A DNA stretch of 64,000 bases from NCBI RefSeq assembly GCF_000014005.1, contig NC_008009.1, positions 1,550,001 to 1,614,000 on the forward strand, read 5' to 3'. Source of the DNA: Candidatus Koribacter versatilis Ellin345 (GTDB lineage: Bacteria > Acidobacteriota > Terriglobia > Terriglobales > Acidobacteriaceae). Positions 17,759 through 27,365 of the stretch are shown piece after piece (position 1 is the stretch's first letter; every line of letters begins with the position of its first letter). The notes below the pieces were generated by a model. The model saw only the letters and a list, made by a program, of their open reading frames with translations. It made no database searches and was not told the origin of the DNA. The position numbers and the translations under genes are program-made.

Positions 17759-19035
17759 TCTCACACTTTCTGAACTTTCTGAAATTCAATGGAACGCCGG
17801 GCGAATACGGCAGCCCGCTGTGGGCCACGGTTTACATCCTCGTGATCTTTGGAGTGGCGTCAGTGGCGGTGATGCTGATGACCTACCTGGAGCGCAAGGT
17901 GCTGGCGCACATGCAGATTCGCCTCGGCCCCATGCGCGTAGGTCCGCACGGATTGCTGCAGCCGATTGCTGATGCGCTGAAGCTGCTTATCAAAGAAGAC
18001 ATCGTTCCCGACGGCGCCGACAAGTTCCTGTTCTGGATGGCTCCGGTCACGGTGATGATGACAGCGTTCACCACGTACCTAGTAATCCCGTTTGGACGCA
18101 GCCATGCAGTGACGGACATGAACATCGGTGTCTTGTTCATGATCGGCATCTCGTCGCTCGGCGTGCTGGCGGTGGTGATGGCGGGGTGGTCGTCGAACTC
18201 GAAGTACGCGTTGATGGGCGGGCTCCGTTCGGCGGCACAGATGGTGAGCTACGAAGTGGCGATGGGGCTGGCGATTGTCAGCGTGTTGATGATGACCTCG
18301 CTGCAGACCGGCACTGGAACGCTGAGCATGATCGGCATTGTGCAGGCACAACAAGCGCAGGGTTCGTGGTTCATCTTTAAGTTCTTTCCGACCGGGCTGG
18401 TGGCGTTCGTGATCTTCGCGATCGCGATGGTCGCTGAGACGAATCGCGCACCGTTCGATCTGCCGGAAGCTGAAAGCGAATTGACTGCCGGCTTCCACAC
18501 CGAATACAGCGGGTTCCGCTGGTCGTTGTTCTTCCTCGGCGAATACGTGGCGATGATCGCGGTTTCGTCGATCGCGGTAACGCTCTGGCTCGGCGGATGG
18601 CTGCGGCCGTTCCCGAATGCGCTGAGCGGCGCTACGTGGGACTTCGCATTTTCGGTCTTCCCGGCGCTGTTGTTCTTCGTGCTGGCCGCGGGATGTTTTA
18701 TCGGATGGGTTCGCATGCCGAGCAAGCCGGCGTTCAAGGTCCAAGCGATCGGGCTCGGTATCTTCGGCGTGCTGCTGGGGATGATCGGCGCGGTGCTGCT
18801 GATTCCCGCAGTGCGAGTACGGGTGAGCGACATCTTCTGGTTCTCGGCGAAGGTCGGCGTCTTTATGTACCTCTACATCTGGTATCGCGGGACGTTCCCC
18901 CGGTATCGCTTCGACCAGCTGATGAAGATTGGCTGGAAGGTGCTGCTGCCGGTATCGCTCGGGGTGCTGATTGTGACTGCGGTACTCGGCGTACGGCATG
19001 AGCTGATCGCTGGATTGATGGGGGTGGCGCGATGA
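17755..19035 (+). CDS. nuoH: NADH-quinone oxidoreductase subunit H, locus 1
   Basis: NuoH anchors the hydrophilic arm to the membrane and lines the quinone channel. The 426 residues have the eight-helix pattern. [34 protein letters not shown] shows the conserved ERK and RLGP segments, and [24 protein letters not shown] is the hallmark loop. It is about 70 residues longer than the locus 2 copy, mostly in the C-terminal hydrophobic part. It starts with GTG overlapping the nuoD stop as GTGA; its own stop overlaps nuoI. Confidence 0.96.
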
Positions 19036-19490
19036 GCATCGCACCGCTGCTGCGCAAAGTTTTCTTAATCGATTTGATCAAGGGGCTCTCGATCACCTTC
19101 AAGTACCAGGCCCCGAAGGACTGCCAGACCGAGCAGTATCCGCAGGAGCGTCCGGTGATTACGGACCGCTTCCGCGGCCAGCCGATGATGAAGCTGGGCG
19201 AGAACGGCGAGACGCTGTGCATTGGTTGCAACCTATGCGCGCTGGCCTGCCCGGAGAATTTGATCGCGATGAAGAGCGATCGCGATCCGGTGACCAAGAA
19301 GAAGGTAATGGTCACTTACGTTTACGACGTGAGCCGATGCATGTTCTGCGGATTGTGTGAAGAAGCATGCCCGACGCAGTCGCTGAAATTGGGAACGGGA
19401 TATGAGATGGCGTTGTACAGCCGCGAGGGCATGGTGCTCGATCGCAAAGTACTGGAACATCGCACAGCTCCGGAGCCATACGAGAAATGA
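19032..19490 (+). CDS. nuoI: NADH-quinone oxidoreductase subunit I (ferredoxin-type), locus 1
   Basis: NuoI carries two 4Fe-4S clusters that pass electrons towards NuoB. The 152-residue protein has Cys63, 66, 69 and 73 (CIGCNLCALACP), then Cys103, 106, 109 and 113 (CMFCGLCEEACP). An N-terminal amphipathic segment rests on the membrane arm. This is the only nuoI in the window: the second complex I locus goes directly from nuoH to nuoJ. ATG 19032 overlaps the nuoH stop. Its stop overlaps nuoJ. Confidence 0.97.
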   Translation: MSIAPLLRKVFLIDLIKGLSITFKYQAPKDCQTEQYPQERPVITDRFRGQPMMKLGENGETLCIGCNLCALACPENLIAMKSDRDPVTKKKVMVTYVYDVSRCMFCGLCEEACPTQSLKLGTGYEMALYSREGMVLDRKVLEHRTAPEPYEK

Positions 19491-19996
19491 CACCCGTCGC
19501 AACACCATTCTTTTTCTATTTTCTTGCGGCGCTCAGCGTGGGCAGCGCACTGGGTGTGATCCTGCGCAAGAACGCCGTGCACTCCGCGATCTTCCTGATC
19601 TTCACCCTGCTGGCGCAGGCCGGATTGTACCTGATGCTGTATGCCCCGTTTGTCGCTGGCGTGCAGATTATCTTGTACGCGGGCGGAATCATGGTGCTGT
19701 TCCTCTTCGTGATCATGCTCGTAAACCTCGAGAGATCGCTGAAGGAAGAGCAGTTCAACAAGCAGTGGCTGGCGGGATCGGCGGTGGCAGCGTTGTTCGG
19801 CGTGATGCTGCTGCTGATCTATCGCAACGGCGGCGGGACCTTCCCGAGCACGCGAGCGATTCTGCCGGAAGCCAGCAATACGCAGGACATCGGCGTGATG
19901 CTCTACCGGAATTACATGCTGCCGTTTGAAGTGGCGTCGCTGCTGCTGCTGGTGGCAATTGTGGGCGCCGTTGTAATGGCGAAGAAGAGGATCTGA
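19487..19996 (+). CDS. nuoJ: NADH-quinone oxidoreductase subunit J, locus 1
   Basis: NuoJ is a membrane subunit with five helices beside NuoK. The 169 residues include the conserved [20 protein letters not shown] segment (helix 3 with its pi-bulge region). The C-terminal helix [22 protein letters not shown] is typical. It starts by ATGA overlap with nuoI, and nuoK follows after 2 bp. Confidence 0.94.
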   Translation: MTPVATPFFFYFLAALSVGSALGVILRKNAVHSAIFLIFTLLAQAGLYLMLYAPFVAGVQIILYAGGIMVLFLFVIMLVNLERSLKEEQFNKQWLAGSAVAALFGVMLLLIYRNGGGTFPSTRAILPEASNTQDIGVMLYRNYMLPFEVASLLLLVAIVGAVVMAKKRI

Positions 19997-19998
19997 CC

Positions 19999-20304
19999 AT
20001 GGCTGAAATCGGAACCATGCATTACCTGGTTGTGGCCGCGATGCTCTTCATCATCGGCACCGTGGGAGTGGTGACGCGCCGCAACGTGGTGGTTATTTTG
20101 ATGTCGATCGAACTGATCCTGAACGCCGTGAACCTGAATCTGGTAGCGTTTTCGCGGCTCTACGGGCTCCACGGGCAGGTGTTTTCGATCTTCGTAATGG
20201 TGGATGCCGCGGCGGAAGCCGCAGTGGGACTTGGCATTGTGATCGCGTTCTTCCGGAACAAAGAGACGGTGAACGTGGATGAAGTGGATCTCTTGAAGTG
20301 GTGA
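19999..20304 (+). CDS. nuoK: NADH-quinone oxidoreductase subunit K, locus 1
   Basis: NuoK is a three-helix, MnhC-like proton-path subunit. The 101 residues contain two membrane Glu in the expected places: the first in [17 protein letters not shown], the second in [19 protein letters not shown]. Length is exactly that of the family. It sits 2 bp after nuoJ and 8 bp before nuoL. Confidence 0.95.
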   Translation: MAEIGTMHYLVVAAMLFIIGTVGVVTRRNVVVILMSIELILNAVNLNLVAFSRLYGLHGQVFSIFVMVDAAAEAAVGLGIVIAFFRNKETVNVDEVDLLKW

Positions 20305-20312
20305 GACCGACC

Positions 20313-22445
20313 ATGTTTTTTCTTGAGCACATCTGGTTAATTCCGCTGTTCCCGGCGCTTGGCGCGGCGACCATGTTCTTCTTCGGCCGCAAGCTCGATG
20401 ACGAGCACGACAAGAAGTGGGTGAACGGCATTTGCGTCGGCGCAATCGTGCTGACGTTCCTGTGGTCGTGCCTGGCGGTGTTTCAGTACACGCAATACGC
20501 GGCCGTGGACCACAAGCCCTTCGAGAAGGTCGTGTATACGTGGCTGGGTTCGAACACCGGGCTGATGACCTTTAAGACGGCGAGCGGCGCGACGGCGGAG
20601 TTCAAGGCTGAAGCCGGCTTCCTGCTTGATCCGTTGTCGTCGATCTGGCTGCTCTTCGTGACCGGCGTGGGCATGCTGATCCACATTTACTCGACCGGAT
20701 ACATGAAGCATGACGGCGGGTACTACCGGTTCTTCGGTTACCTGAACCTGTTCATGTTCTCGATGCTGACGCTGATCCTCGGGAACAACTACGCCATGAT
20801 GTTCGTGGGGTGGGAGGGCGTGGGCCTGTGTTCCTACCTGCTGATTGGCTTCTACTTCCATAAGAAATCGGCGAGCACCGCAGCGAACAAGGCGTTCATC
20901 ACCAATCGAATTGGCGATGCCGGGGTGCTGGTGGGGATGTTCACGATCGCCTGGTACTTCGGTTCGATCAACTTCACTAAGGTCACCCAGGCCGCGCGTA
21001 GCGGCATCTTCCACACCGGAGATTACTGGATTACCTTCGCGACGATTGCGCTGTTCATCGGCGCCTGCGGCAAGAGCGCGCAGCTTCCCCTTTATGTGTG
21101 GCTGCCGGATGCGATGGAAGGCCCGACACCGGTGAGCGCGCTGATCCACGCGGCGACGATGGTGACGGCGGGCGTGTACATGGTGGCGCGGTCGAACGCA
21201 CTGTACATCCTCGCGCCCAATTCGATGAAGGTAGTCGCGATTGTTGGTGCACTGACCGCGGTCTTCGCGGCCTCGATCGGCCTAGTGCAAAACGACATCA
21301 AGCGCGTGCTGGCCTATTCGACGGTTTCACAGCTTGGCTACATGTTCCTTGCTCTCGGCTTAGGCGCATTTACCGCGGGTGTCTTTCACGTGTTCACCCA
21401 CGCGTTCTTTAAAGCATTGCTGTTCCTTGGCTCCGGCTCGGTGATTCACGCCATGAGCGGTGAGCAGGACATGCGCTTTATGGGAGCACTGCGGAAGAAG
21501 ATTCCAGTCACGTTCTGGACGATGTTCGCGGGCACGCTGGCGATCGCGGGCATTCCGCCGCTGGCAGGCTTCTTCTCGAAAGACGAGATTCTGTGGCAGG
21601 CGTGGTCGTCGAATGGCGGGACGTTCCGCGTGCTCTGGGGTATCGGCTTCCTGACGGCGCTGATGACCAGCTTATATATGTTCCGACTGGTATATCTCAC
21701 GTTCTTCGGACAGCCGCGCATGAGCCATGAGGTTGAGCATCACGTGCATGAGTCGCCGAAGTCGATGACGGGGCCGCTTGTGATTTTGGCGATCTGCGCG
21801 GTGTTTGCGGGATTCCTCGGAGTACCGCACAGTTTGGGCGGGTCGAACCGGTTTGAGAAGTTTCTCGAGCCAGTGTTTGCGAATCAGCACACGGTCGTGG
21901 CGGAAGGAGCCGCGGTTCCCGAAAAGACTCCGGCCAAAGAAGAGAAAACCGACTATACCGAATATGAGCTGATGCTGGCTTCGATCGGTGCGGCGGGACT
22001 TGGCTGGTTGATGGCGAACCGCGCATACGGCAAGGCCGACAAAGCCTTCAAGGAGCCGATCAACGAACTGGCTCCGCCGGTTTACAACACGCTACTCAAC
22101 AAGTACTACGTGGATGAAGCCTACGACTACACCGTGCTCGGTCGCTGCAATGTTGGGAAGATTCGGCTCGGCGCGCTTGGTTTGGGCGATGGTCTTTGGA
22201 AGTTCGATGCCAACGTGATTGATGGCGGCGTTAACGGTGCGGGTTGGATGACGCGCTTTGCCGGCACGCTCTCGAGCTGGTGGGACAAATGGATTATTGA
22301 TGGCGTCCTGGTGAATGGACCGGCGGTTGTGGCGCGGGTCACTTCGTATCCGGTGCGCCTGGTGCAGTGGGGATTAGTGCAGTGGTACGCGCTGGTGATG
22401 GTATTCGGCGTCGTTGGGCTGGTTTGGTACTACGTGATTCGCTAG
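20313..22445 (+). CDS. nuoL: NADH-quinone oxidoreductase subunit L, locus 1
   Basis: NuoL is the distal antiporter-like proton pump of complex I. The 710 residues start with MFFLEHIWLIPLFPALGA. The proton-translocating core has YNYAMMFVGWEGVGLCSYLLIGF-like text around residue 150-175 and WLPDAMEGPTPVSALIHA near 265, where the membrane Lys and Glu lie. The C-terminal 100 residues hold the long lateral helix and last membrane helix. ATG 20313 is used; a GTG 15 bp upstream overlaps nuoK. Confidence 0.95.
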   Translation: MFFLEHIWLIPLFPALGAATMFFFGRKLDDEHDKKWVNGICVGAIVLTFLWSCLAVFQYTQYAAVDHKPFEKVVYTWLGSNTGLMTFKTASGATAEFKAEAGFLLDPLSSIWLLFVTGVGMLIHIYSTGYMKHDGGYYRFFGYLNLFMFSMLTLILGNNYAMMFVGWEGVGLCSYLLIGFYFHKKSASTAANKAFITNRIGDAGVLVGMFTIAWYFGSINFTKVTQAARSGIFHTGDYWITFATIALFIGACGKSAQLPLYVWLPDAMEGPTPVSALIHAATMVTAGVYMVARSNALYILAPNSMKVVAIVGALTAVFAASIGLVQNDIKRVLAYSTVSQLGYMFLALGLGAFTAGVFHVFTHAFFKALLFLGSGSVIHAMSGEQDMRFMGALRKKIPVTFWTMFAGTLAIAGIPPLAGFFSKDEILWQAWSSNGGTFRVLWGIGFLTALMTSLYMFRLVYLTFFGQPRMSHEVEHHVHESPKSMTGPLVILAICAVFAGFLGVPHSLGGSNRFEKFLEPVFANQHTVVAEGAAVPEKTPAKEEKTDYTEYELMLASIGAAGLGWLMANRAYGKADKAFKEPINELAPPVYNTLLNKYYVDEAYDYTVLGRCNVGKIRLGALGLGDGLWKFDANVIDGGVNGAGWMTRFAGTLSSWWDKWIIDGVLVNGPAVVARVTSYPVRLVQWGLVQWYALVMVFGVVGLVWYYVIR

Positions 22446-22472
22446 ACGGATCCATGGTGAACGGAATTATTT

Positions 22473-24152
22473 ATGTTTAGATCGCACATACTTTCGATCG
22501 TGCTGTTCACGCCACTGGCGGGAGCAATCCTCCTGCTGATGGTGCCGAAGGAGAACAAGAACGCCATCCGCTGGATCGCGAACCTCGCGGCGCTGGCTGG
22601 CTTCCTGGTCTCACTGCCGCTGATCCCGTGGTTCTGGGCGGTGAAGAGCGAAGTGACGCCATATTTCAAGTTCGCCGAAGGCTCGACGAACAACTGGATT
22701 CCTTCGATCGGCGCGGGCTACCAGCTTGGCATTGATGGCATCTCGTTTCTGCTGATCATCCTGACGACGTTGCTGGGTTCGATTTCGATCCTGTCGTCCT
22801 GGACGGCGATTGAGAACCGCGTGAAGGAATACTACGCATGGTTCCTCCTGTTGCAGACCGGCATGCTCGGCGTCTTCATGGCCAACGATTTCTTCCTATT
22901 CTTCGTGTTCTGGGAAGCGATGCTCGTGCCCATGTACCTGCTGATCGGCATTTGGGGCGGGCCGCGCAAGCTGTACGCCGCGATCAAGTTCTTCCTCTAC
23001 ACGCTGGCCGGCTCGGTGCTGATGCTGCTGGGCATCCTGTTCCTGTACTTCCACCACCACACAGTGACGGGCGTGTACACGTTCTCGCTGGAAGCGCTCT
23101 ATGCGACGGCACCGCTGATTACGGGCAAGGCCGCGATCTTCCTGTTCTTCGCATTCTTCGTCGGCTTCGCGATCAAAGTGCCGATGTTCCCGTTCCACAC
23201 CTGGCTGCCGGATGCGCACGTAGAAGCGCCAACGGCCGGCTCGGTGATCCTGGCGGGCGTTCTGTTGAAGATGGGAACGTACGGCTTGATCCGCTTCTCG
23301 CTGCCGTTTTTCCCGGCGGTGGCGACGATCAAATGGGTTCAGGCGTTGTTGATTACGCTGTCGCTGATCGGCATCCTCTACGGCGCGCTGGTTTCGCTGG
23401 TGCAGAAAGACATGAAGAAGCTGGTGGCGTATTCGTCGGTCAGCCACTTGGGCTTCTGCACCCTGGGCATCTTCGTGTTCACGCAGATGGGTATTGCCGG
23501 GTCGGTGATCCAACAGATTAACCACGGTATCTCGACTGGTGCACTGTTCTTGATTGTCGGCATTTTGTACGAGCGGCGGCATACGCGTGAGATCTCGGAA
23601 TACGGTGGGATCAGTACGGTGATGCCGGTTTACGCGACGATCGCGCTGATCATGTTCATGTCGTCGATGGGCCTGCCACTGCTGAATGGGTTCGTCGGCG
23701 AAATGCCGATCATGATGGCGACGTTCATGGTCAACAAGACCTGGGCGATCTGGGCGATTCCGGGCGTAGTACTTGCCGCGGCTTATCTGCTGTGGCTCTA
23801 CCAGCGGGTGTTCTTCGGGACGGTTACGAATCCTAAGAACGAAAAACTGGCGGACCTGACGCCCCGCGAACTGGCGACCTTCGTGCCGCTGGTGATTCTC
23901 GCGCTGGCGATCGGCCTCTATCCGCAGCCGCTGTTCAAGATTCTCGACCAACCTGCGGCGAAGCTGGAAGCAACGATCAATGCGAATCGACCGGGGCACG
24001 TCGCGCCGGTGATCAACGCGCAGCAGACCGAGCCCGCGAAGGAAGCAGCACCCGCGGTAAAAGCGCCGGAGACTCCGCTGGAGAAGAAGGCCACGGAGAA
24101 ACCGACGCGCGTCACCGTGTTGGTTACGCATCCGTCGGCGCACAAGAGCTAA
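22473..24152 (+). CDS. nuoM: NADH-quinone oxidoreductase subunit M, locus 1
   Basis: NuoM is the second antiporter-like pump. The 559 residues have 14 helices, with FVFWEAMLVPMYLLIGIWGG and FHTWLPDAHVEAPTAGSVILAG as the family segments and VAYSSVSHLGFCTLGIF after them. Compared with the second NuoM (521 residues) it has an extra C-terminal tail of about 70 residues, rich in Ala, Pro, Lys and Thr (KEAAPAVKAPETPLEKKATE), similar in composition to the tail on NuoC of this locus. nuoN starts 11 bp later. Confidence 0.95.
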   Translation: MFRSHILSIVLFTPLAGAILLLMVPKENKNAIRWIANLAALAGFLVSLPLIPWFWAVKSEVTPYFKFAEGSTNNWIPSIGAGYQLGIDGISFLLIILTTLLGSISILSSWTAIENRVKEYYAWFLLLQTGMLGVFMANDFFLFFVFWEAMLVPMYLLIGIWGGPRKLYAAIKFFLYTLAGSVLMLLGILFLYFHHHTVTGVYTFSLEALYATAPLITGKAAIFLFFAFFVGFAIKVPMFPFHTWLPDAHVEAPTAGSVILAGVLLKMGTYGLIRFSLPFFPAVATIKWVQALLITLSLIGILYGALVSLVQKDMKKLVAYSSVSHLGFCTLGIFVFTQMGIAGSVIQQINHGISTGALFLIVGILYERRHTREISEYGGISTVMPVYATIALIMFMSSMGLPLLNGFVGEMPIMMATFMVNKTWAIWAIPGVVLAAAYLLWLYQRVFFGTVTNPKNEKLADLTPRELATFVPLVILALAIGLYPQPLFKILDQPAAKLEATINANRPGHVAPVINAQQTEPAKEAAPAVKAPETPLEKKATEKPTRVTVLVTHPSAHKS

Positions 24153-24163
24153 GGAGCAAGGCT

Positions 24164-25699
24164 GTGACTTCGTTACCTAATTTGTTGTCGCGCAGCGATT
24201 ATCTGCTGGCCCTCCCGATGCTGGTGCTGTCGGGGTTCGCGGTGGCGATCCTGCTGCTGGACCTTGTGCTCCCGAAAGGGTGGAAGCGCTGGAACGCCGC
24301 GCTGGCTTTGGCAGGGCTGGCGGCAGCGACGATGTCCCTCGCCAAGGTGTGGCAGGCGGTGTACTACATCGAGACGCCGGAATCGAAGCGCTTCTCGGGC
24401 TTCCTCGGCAGCCTGGTAATGGACCGCTTCGCCATCTACTTCTACTTGTTGTTCATCGTTGGCGCGGCGGTCGCGATCCTGATGTCCATCCGCTATATGG
24501 AAATCGAGCACGAGGACCACGGCGAGTACCACGCGCTGATCCTCTTCGCTACGATCGGAATGATGTGCATGGCGTCGGGCATGGACCTGATCCTGCTCTT
24601 CGTGGGCCTCGAGTTGATGGCGCTCTCGACCTATGTGCTCGTGGGATTCCTGAAACGCGATAAGCGTTCGAACGAAGCGGCGCTGAAGTACTTGCTGCTG
24701 GGCGCGTTCTCGTCGGGCATCTTCGCTTATGGACTGTCTCTCTTCTACGGACTAACTGGTTCAACGAATCTGACCGAGATTGCGAACAAGCTGGCGCAGC
24801 GGATGGCCGACAATCCTCGCGACCCGATTGCTTTGCTGGCTCTCATCACGACGGCAACCGGATTGCTCTTCAAGATTGCGGCGGTCCCGTTCCATCAATG
24901 GGCGCCGGATGCGTATGAAGGCGCGCCAACGGCGGTGACTGGATTTATGTCCGTGGCGGTAAAAGCCGCTGGTTGGGCGATGCTGCTGCGGATCTTCTTA
25001 TTCATGCTGTGGCCGATGCGCGAGCAGTACACGCCGATCCTGATCTTCGTGGCCGTAGCGACGATGATTGGCGGTAACTTCGCGGCGCTGACGCAAACCA
25101 ACGTGAAGCGGCTGCTGGCGTACTCTTCGATCTCCCATGTCGGCTACATGCTGCTCGGACTCGTGGCGAGCGACGGTAAGAATAGCAGCACGGGCATCAA
25201 GGGGATTCTGGTTTATCTCGCGGTATACACGTTCATGAACCTCGGTGCGTTCGCGGTGATTACCTCGCTCCGTCGGCGCGACATTATCGGTGACGAGCTC
25301 GACGATCTCGCGGGGCTGTTCTTCAAAGCGCCGAGCGAAGCGGTCCTGCTGCTGGTCTTCCTGCTGTCGCTGGCGGGCATTCCGCCACTGGCCGGGTTCT
25401 GGGGCAAGTACTACATCTTCCTCAGCCTGATGGAGACCGGACACTACACGCTGGCGGTTGTCGCTGTCTTGTTCGCTGTGCTCGGTATGTATTACTACCT
25501 GCGGATAGCGAACGCGGCCTTCATGCGCGAAGCGGTGGACGCGGAGCCAGTGAAGATTTCGCCCAGTCTCGGCGCAGCGCTCTGGATTTCGGCGCTTGGG
25601 ACACTGGGTATCGGATTGTTCCCGGAGGTCTTCCTCCGGATTGTGAATTGGTCGCTGGCGCTCTCAGGCGACGCAAGGGTGATCGGGCTGCTTCGGTAG
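24164..25699 (+). CDS. nuoN: NADH-quinone oxidoreductase subunit N, locus 1
   Basis: NuoN is the antiporter-like pump nearest the connecting arm. The 511 residues contain LILLFVGLELMALSTYVLVGFLKRD with the conserved Glu, then FKIAAVPFHQWAPDAYEGAPTAVTGF and LAYSSISHVGYMLLG. GTG at 24164 is preceded by AAGGAG. It is the last gene of complex I locus 1; the F0 genes follow after about 80 bp on the same strand. Confidence 0.95.
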   Translation: MTSLPNLLSRSDYLLALPMLVLSGFAVAILLLDLVLPKGWKRWNAALALAGLAAATMSLAKVWQAVYYIETPESKRFSGFLGSLVMDRFAIYFYLLFIVGAAVAILMSIRYMEIEHEDHGEYHALILFATIGMMCMASGMDLILLFVGLELMALSTYVLVGFLKRDKRSNEAALKYLLLGAFSSGIFAYGLSLFYGLTGSTNLTEIANKLAQRMADNPRDPIALLALITTATGLLFKIAAVPFHQWAPDAYEGAPTAVTGFMSVAVKAAGWAMLLRIFLFMLWPMREQYTPILIFVAVATMIGGNFAALTQTNVKRLLAYSSISHVGYMLLGLVASDGKNSSTGIKGILVYLAVYTFMNLGAFAVITSLRRRDIIGDELDDLAGLFFKAPSEAVLLLVFLLSLAGIPPLAGFWGKYYIFLSLMETGHYTLAVVAVLFAVLGMYYYLRIANAAFMREAVDAEPVKISPSLGAALWISALGTLGIGLFPEVFLRIVNWSLALSGDARVIGLLR

Positions 25700-25776
25700 C
25701 TCGCGCAGGTTTCCTTGGGATGGGAGGGCGGACGATTGCTCTCCCTGTTTTCTGTCGGTCGGTGTAGGCTTCAAAA

Positions 25777-25998
25777 ATGGCGGAAGACGATAATAGGAAG
25801 GCCGCGTACACTTGGGCACGGTATTCCCAGATAGCGTTCATCATCCCCGGAGCGGTTGTAGCGGGACTGATACTTGGCGCTCTGGTTGACAAGTGGTTGC
25901 ATACTCATTGGGCGTACATCGCCGGGGTCATCGTCGGCGCGGTGGGCGGGTTCATCCAGCTTGTGCGCACGCTCACATCGGCGAGTGACAAGGATTAA
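25777..25998 (+). CDS. atpZ: AtpZ-like small ATP synthase accessory protein
   Basis: A 73-residue two-helix membrane protein of the AtpZ/AtpI group. The hydrophobic stretches are IAFIIPGAVVAGLILGALVDKWL and YIAGVIVGAVGGFIQLV, the standard hairpin with the GxLxD-type end of helix 1. In other bacteria such proteins assist assembly of the c-ring or cation supply for the F-type ATPase. It is first in the F0 group, about 80 bp after nuoN1, and is separated from atpI by one secreted gene. Confidence 0.85.
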   Translation: MAEDDNRKAAYTWARYSQIAFIIPGAVVAGLILGALVDKWLHTHWAYIAGVIVGAVGGFIQLVRTLTSASDKD

Positions 25999-26063
25999 TT
26001 TTGCTTTGCTTCTCGCGCGCCGTAGAGCGACGATGAACAAAGCGCTTTTTAAAGGGAGTTGTT

Positions 26064-26849
26064 ATGAAGAAAGCTAAGTTTGCTTTCCTTGCATCATGTC
26101 TGGTTCTTTCTCTCCAGGCCATATTTCCCCAGGGCATTCAAAGCAACATCGTGAATCTGCCTCTTACCGGCAACTGGAAACAGGCCGCCGAGATCGAGAA
26201 GGATTCGAGCGCTCCGGGCACGCAGGTCTTCTACGACCTGACCACGGGATCGGTCCTACAAATTCGCTATGACTATCAGCTGCGCGAAGTGACCGATATC
26301 TCGCAGCAGTTCTCCAACGCGGGCAAGGGAGCCTCGACGCCGGATGGAGCACGCATCCTGATGAGCGCAATGTTCCCGCTGCCGTCCAAGTACTCGCAAG
26401 CCATCGCGTCGAGCATTCACGAGGGACATACGGCGAAGTTGTGGGAGGTTAGAGACCCCGGCAACGCGCAGTGGTTCTACGTAGCGAACCTTTTCGGCGG
26501 ATACCGCATGCATGGCGGAGGGACCTCCAGCGAGATCCAGGAAGAGTTCCTGCCGATGAAGATCAACAAGGCGGAACACCGCTCCGTCGCCGGCGCTGAT
26601 GTGCTGCTCTTCGAAGCCGAGACCGACAGGCCATCCATTGACGCGGCGATGAAGCGCTTCAAGATGCCTGGAGCTCTGAAGGACCAGCGCCTTCGCTATG
26701 GCTGGATCCAGTTTTCGCCCGGCGGAATTACGAGCAGCGAGAGCATCATTTCGCTGGCGTTTGCCACCCCGGTCAATTCGGGGATTGATGTGAGCGGGGT
26801 GCTCGACCAGCTCGCAGCGAATTATAAGAAGACCGAAAACAAGAATTAG
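26064..26849 (+). CDS. Secreted protein of unknown function inside the F0 locus
   Basis: A 261-residue exported protein with a signal peptide (about residues 1-25, hydrophobic core FLASCLVLSLQAIF). The mature part looks like a single alpha/beta domain with NLPLTGNWKQAAEIEKD near the start and a long repeat-free beta region. I recognise no family. AAAGGGAG lies nine bases before the ATG. It sits between atpZ and atpI, and a terminator follows it, so it is likely transcribed with atpZ but not necessarily with atpI-B-E. No catalytic motif can be pointed to. Confidence 0.7.
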   Translation: MKKAKFAFLASCLVLSLQAIFPQGIQSNIVNLPLTGNWKQAAEIEKDSSAPGTQVFYDLTTGSVLQIRYDYQLREVTDISQQFSNAGKGASTPDGARILMSAMFPLPSKYSQAIASSIHEGHTAKLWEVRDPGNAQWFYVANLFGGYRMHGGGTSSEIQEEFLPMKINKAEHRSVAGADVLLFEAETDRPSIDAAMKRFKMPGALKDQRLRYGWIQFSPGGITSSESIISLAFATPVNSGIDVSGVLDQLAANYKKTENKN

Positions 26850-26868
26850 CGTACGGCTACGTTCGAAA

Positions 26869-26900
26869 GCGGCGGGGTCACTCCCGCCGTTTTTCTTTTC
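26869..26900 (+). terminator. Rho-independent terminator after the secreted gene
   Basis: GGCGGG (26871-26876) pairs with CCCGCC (26883-26888), extended by flanking pairs, with a 6-nt loop; TTTTTCTTTT follows. It divides the F0 locus before atpI. Confidence 0.85.
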
Positions 26901-26931
26901 GCGTTGAACTTCGACGTGCGAGACTGAATCC

Positions 26932-27351
26932 GTGACCTCCCAGGAACAGGCAGCCGAAGCGTTTTATTCCGGAGCGTTGACCCGGATTAAGCGCCTCATT
27001 CCGATCTTCGCGGTTGCTGTTTTGCCATTCCTTCTTTGGCGATGGCACTGGCAAGTGGGTGCCGGATTTGCCCTTGGCGCTGTTCTCTCGGCCTACAATT
27101 TCTGGTCGCTTTCGCGGTCGGTGGATGCCTTGGCGGACCGCATCACAAATGCGGGAAGCAAGGAATCCGGGGCGAGGATTGTGGGCCTGATGCTGCTCCG
27201 GTACGGGGTCCTTGGCGCAGCCGCCTATGTTATATTAAGAAGTTCTGTTGCAGCACTTTACGGGCTATTGGGAGGACTTGTTCTTCCAGTTGCCGCGATG
27301 GCAGTTGAGGCCATGTACGAGCTGTACGTCGCGCTGCGACGCGGACTCTAA
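26932..27351 (+). CDS. atpI: ATP synthase protein I-like
   Basis: A 139-residue membrane protein of the ATP synthase I family, often found ahead of atpB. About four hydrophobic segments are visible (residues 23-40, 45-62, 88-105 and 108-128). The product is thought to help build the c-ring. The start is GTG at 26932. It follows the terminator of the previous gene by about 30 bp and is 14 bp from atpB, so it probably heads the atpI-B-E transcript. Confidence 0.8.
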   Translation: MTSQEQAAEAFYSGALTRIKRLIPIFAVAVLPFLLWRWHWQVGAGFALGAVLSAYNFWSLSRSVDALADRITNAGSKESGARIVGLMLLRYGVLGAAAYVILRSSVAALYGLLGGLVLPVAAMAVEAMYELYVALRRGL

Positions 27352-27365
27352 TCCTCCCGGAAATT

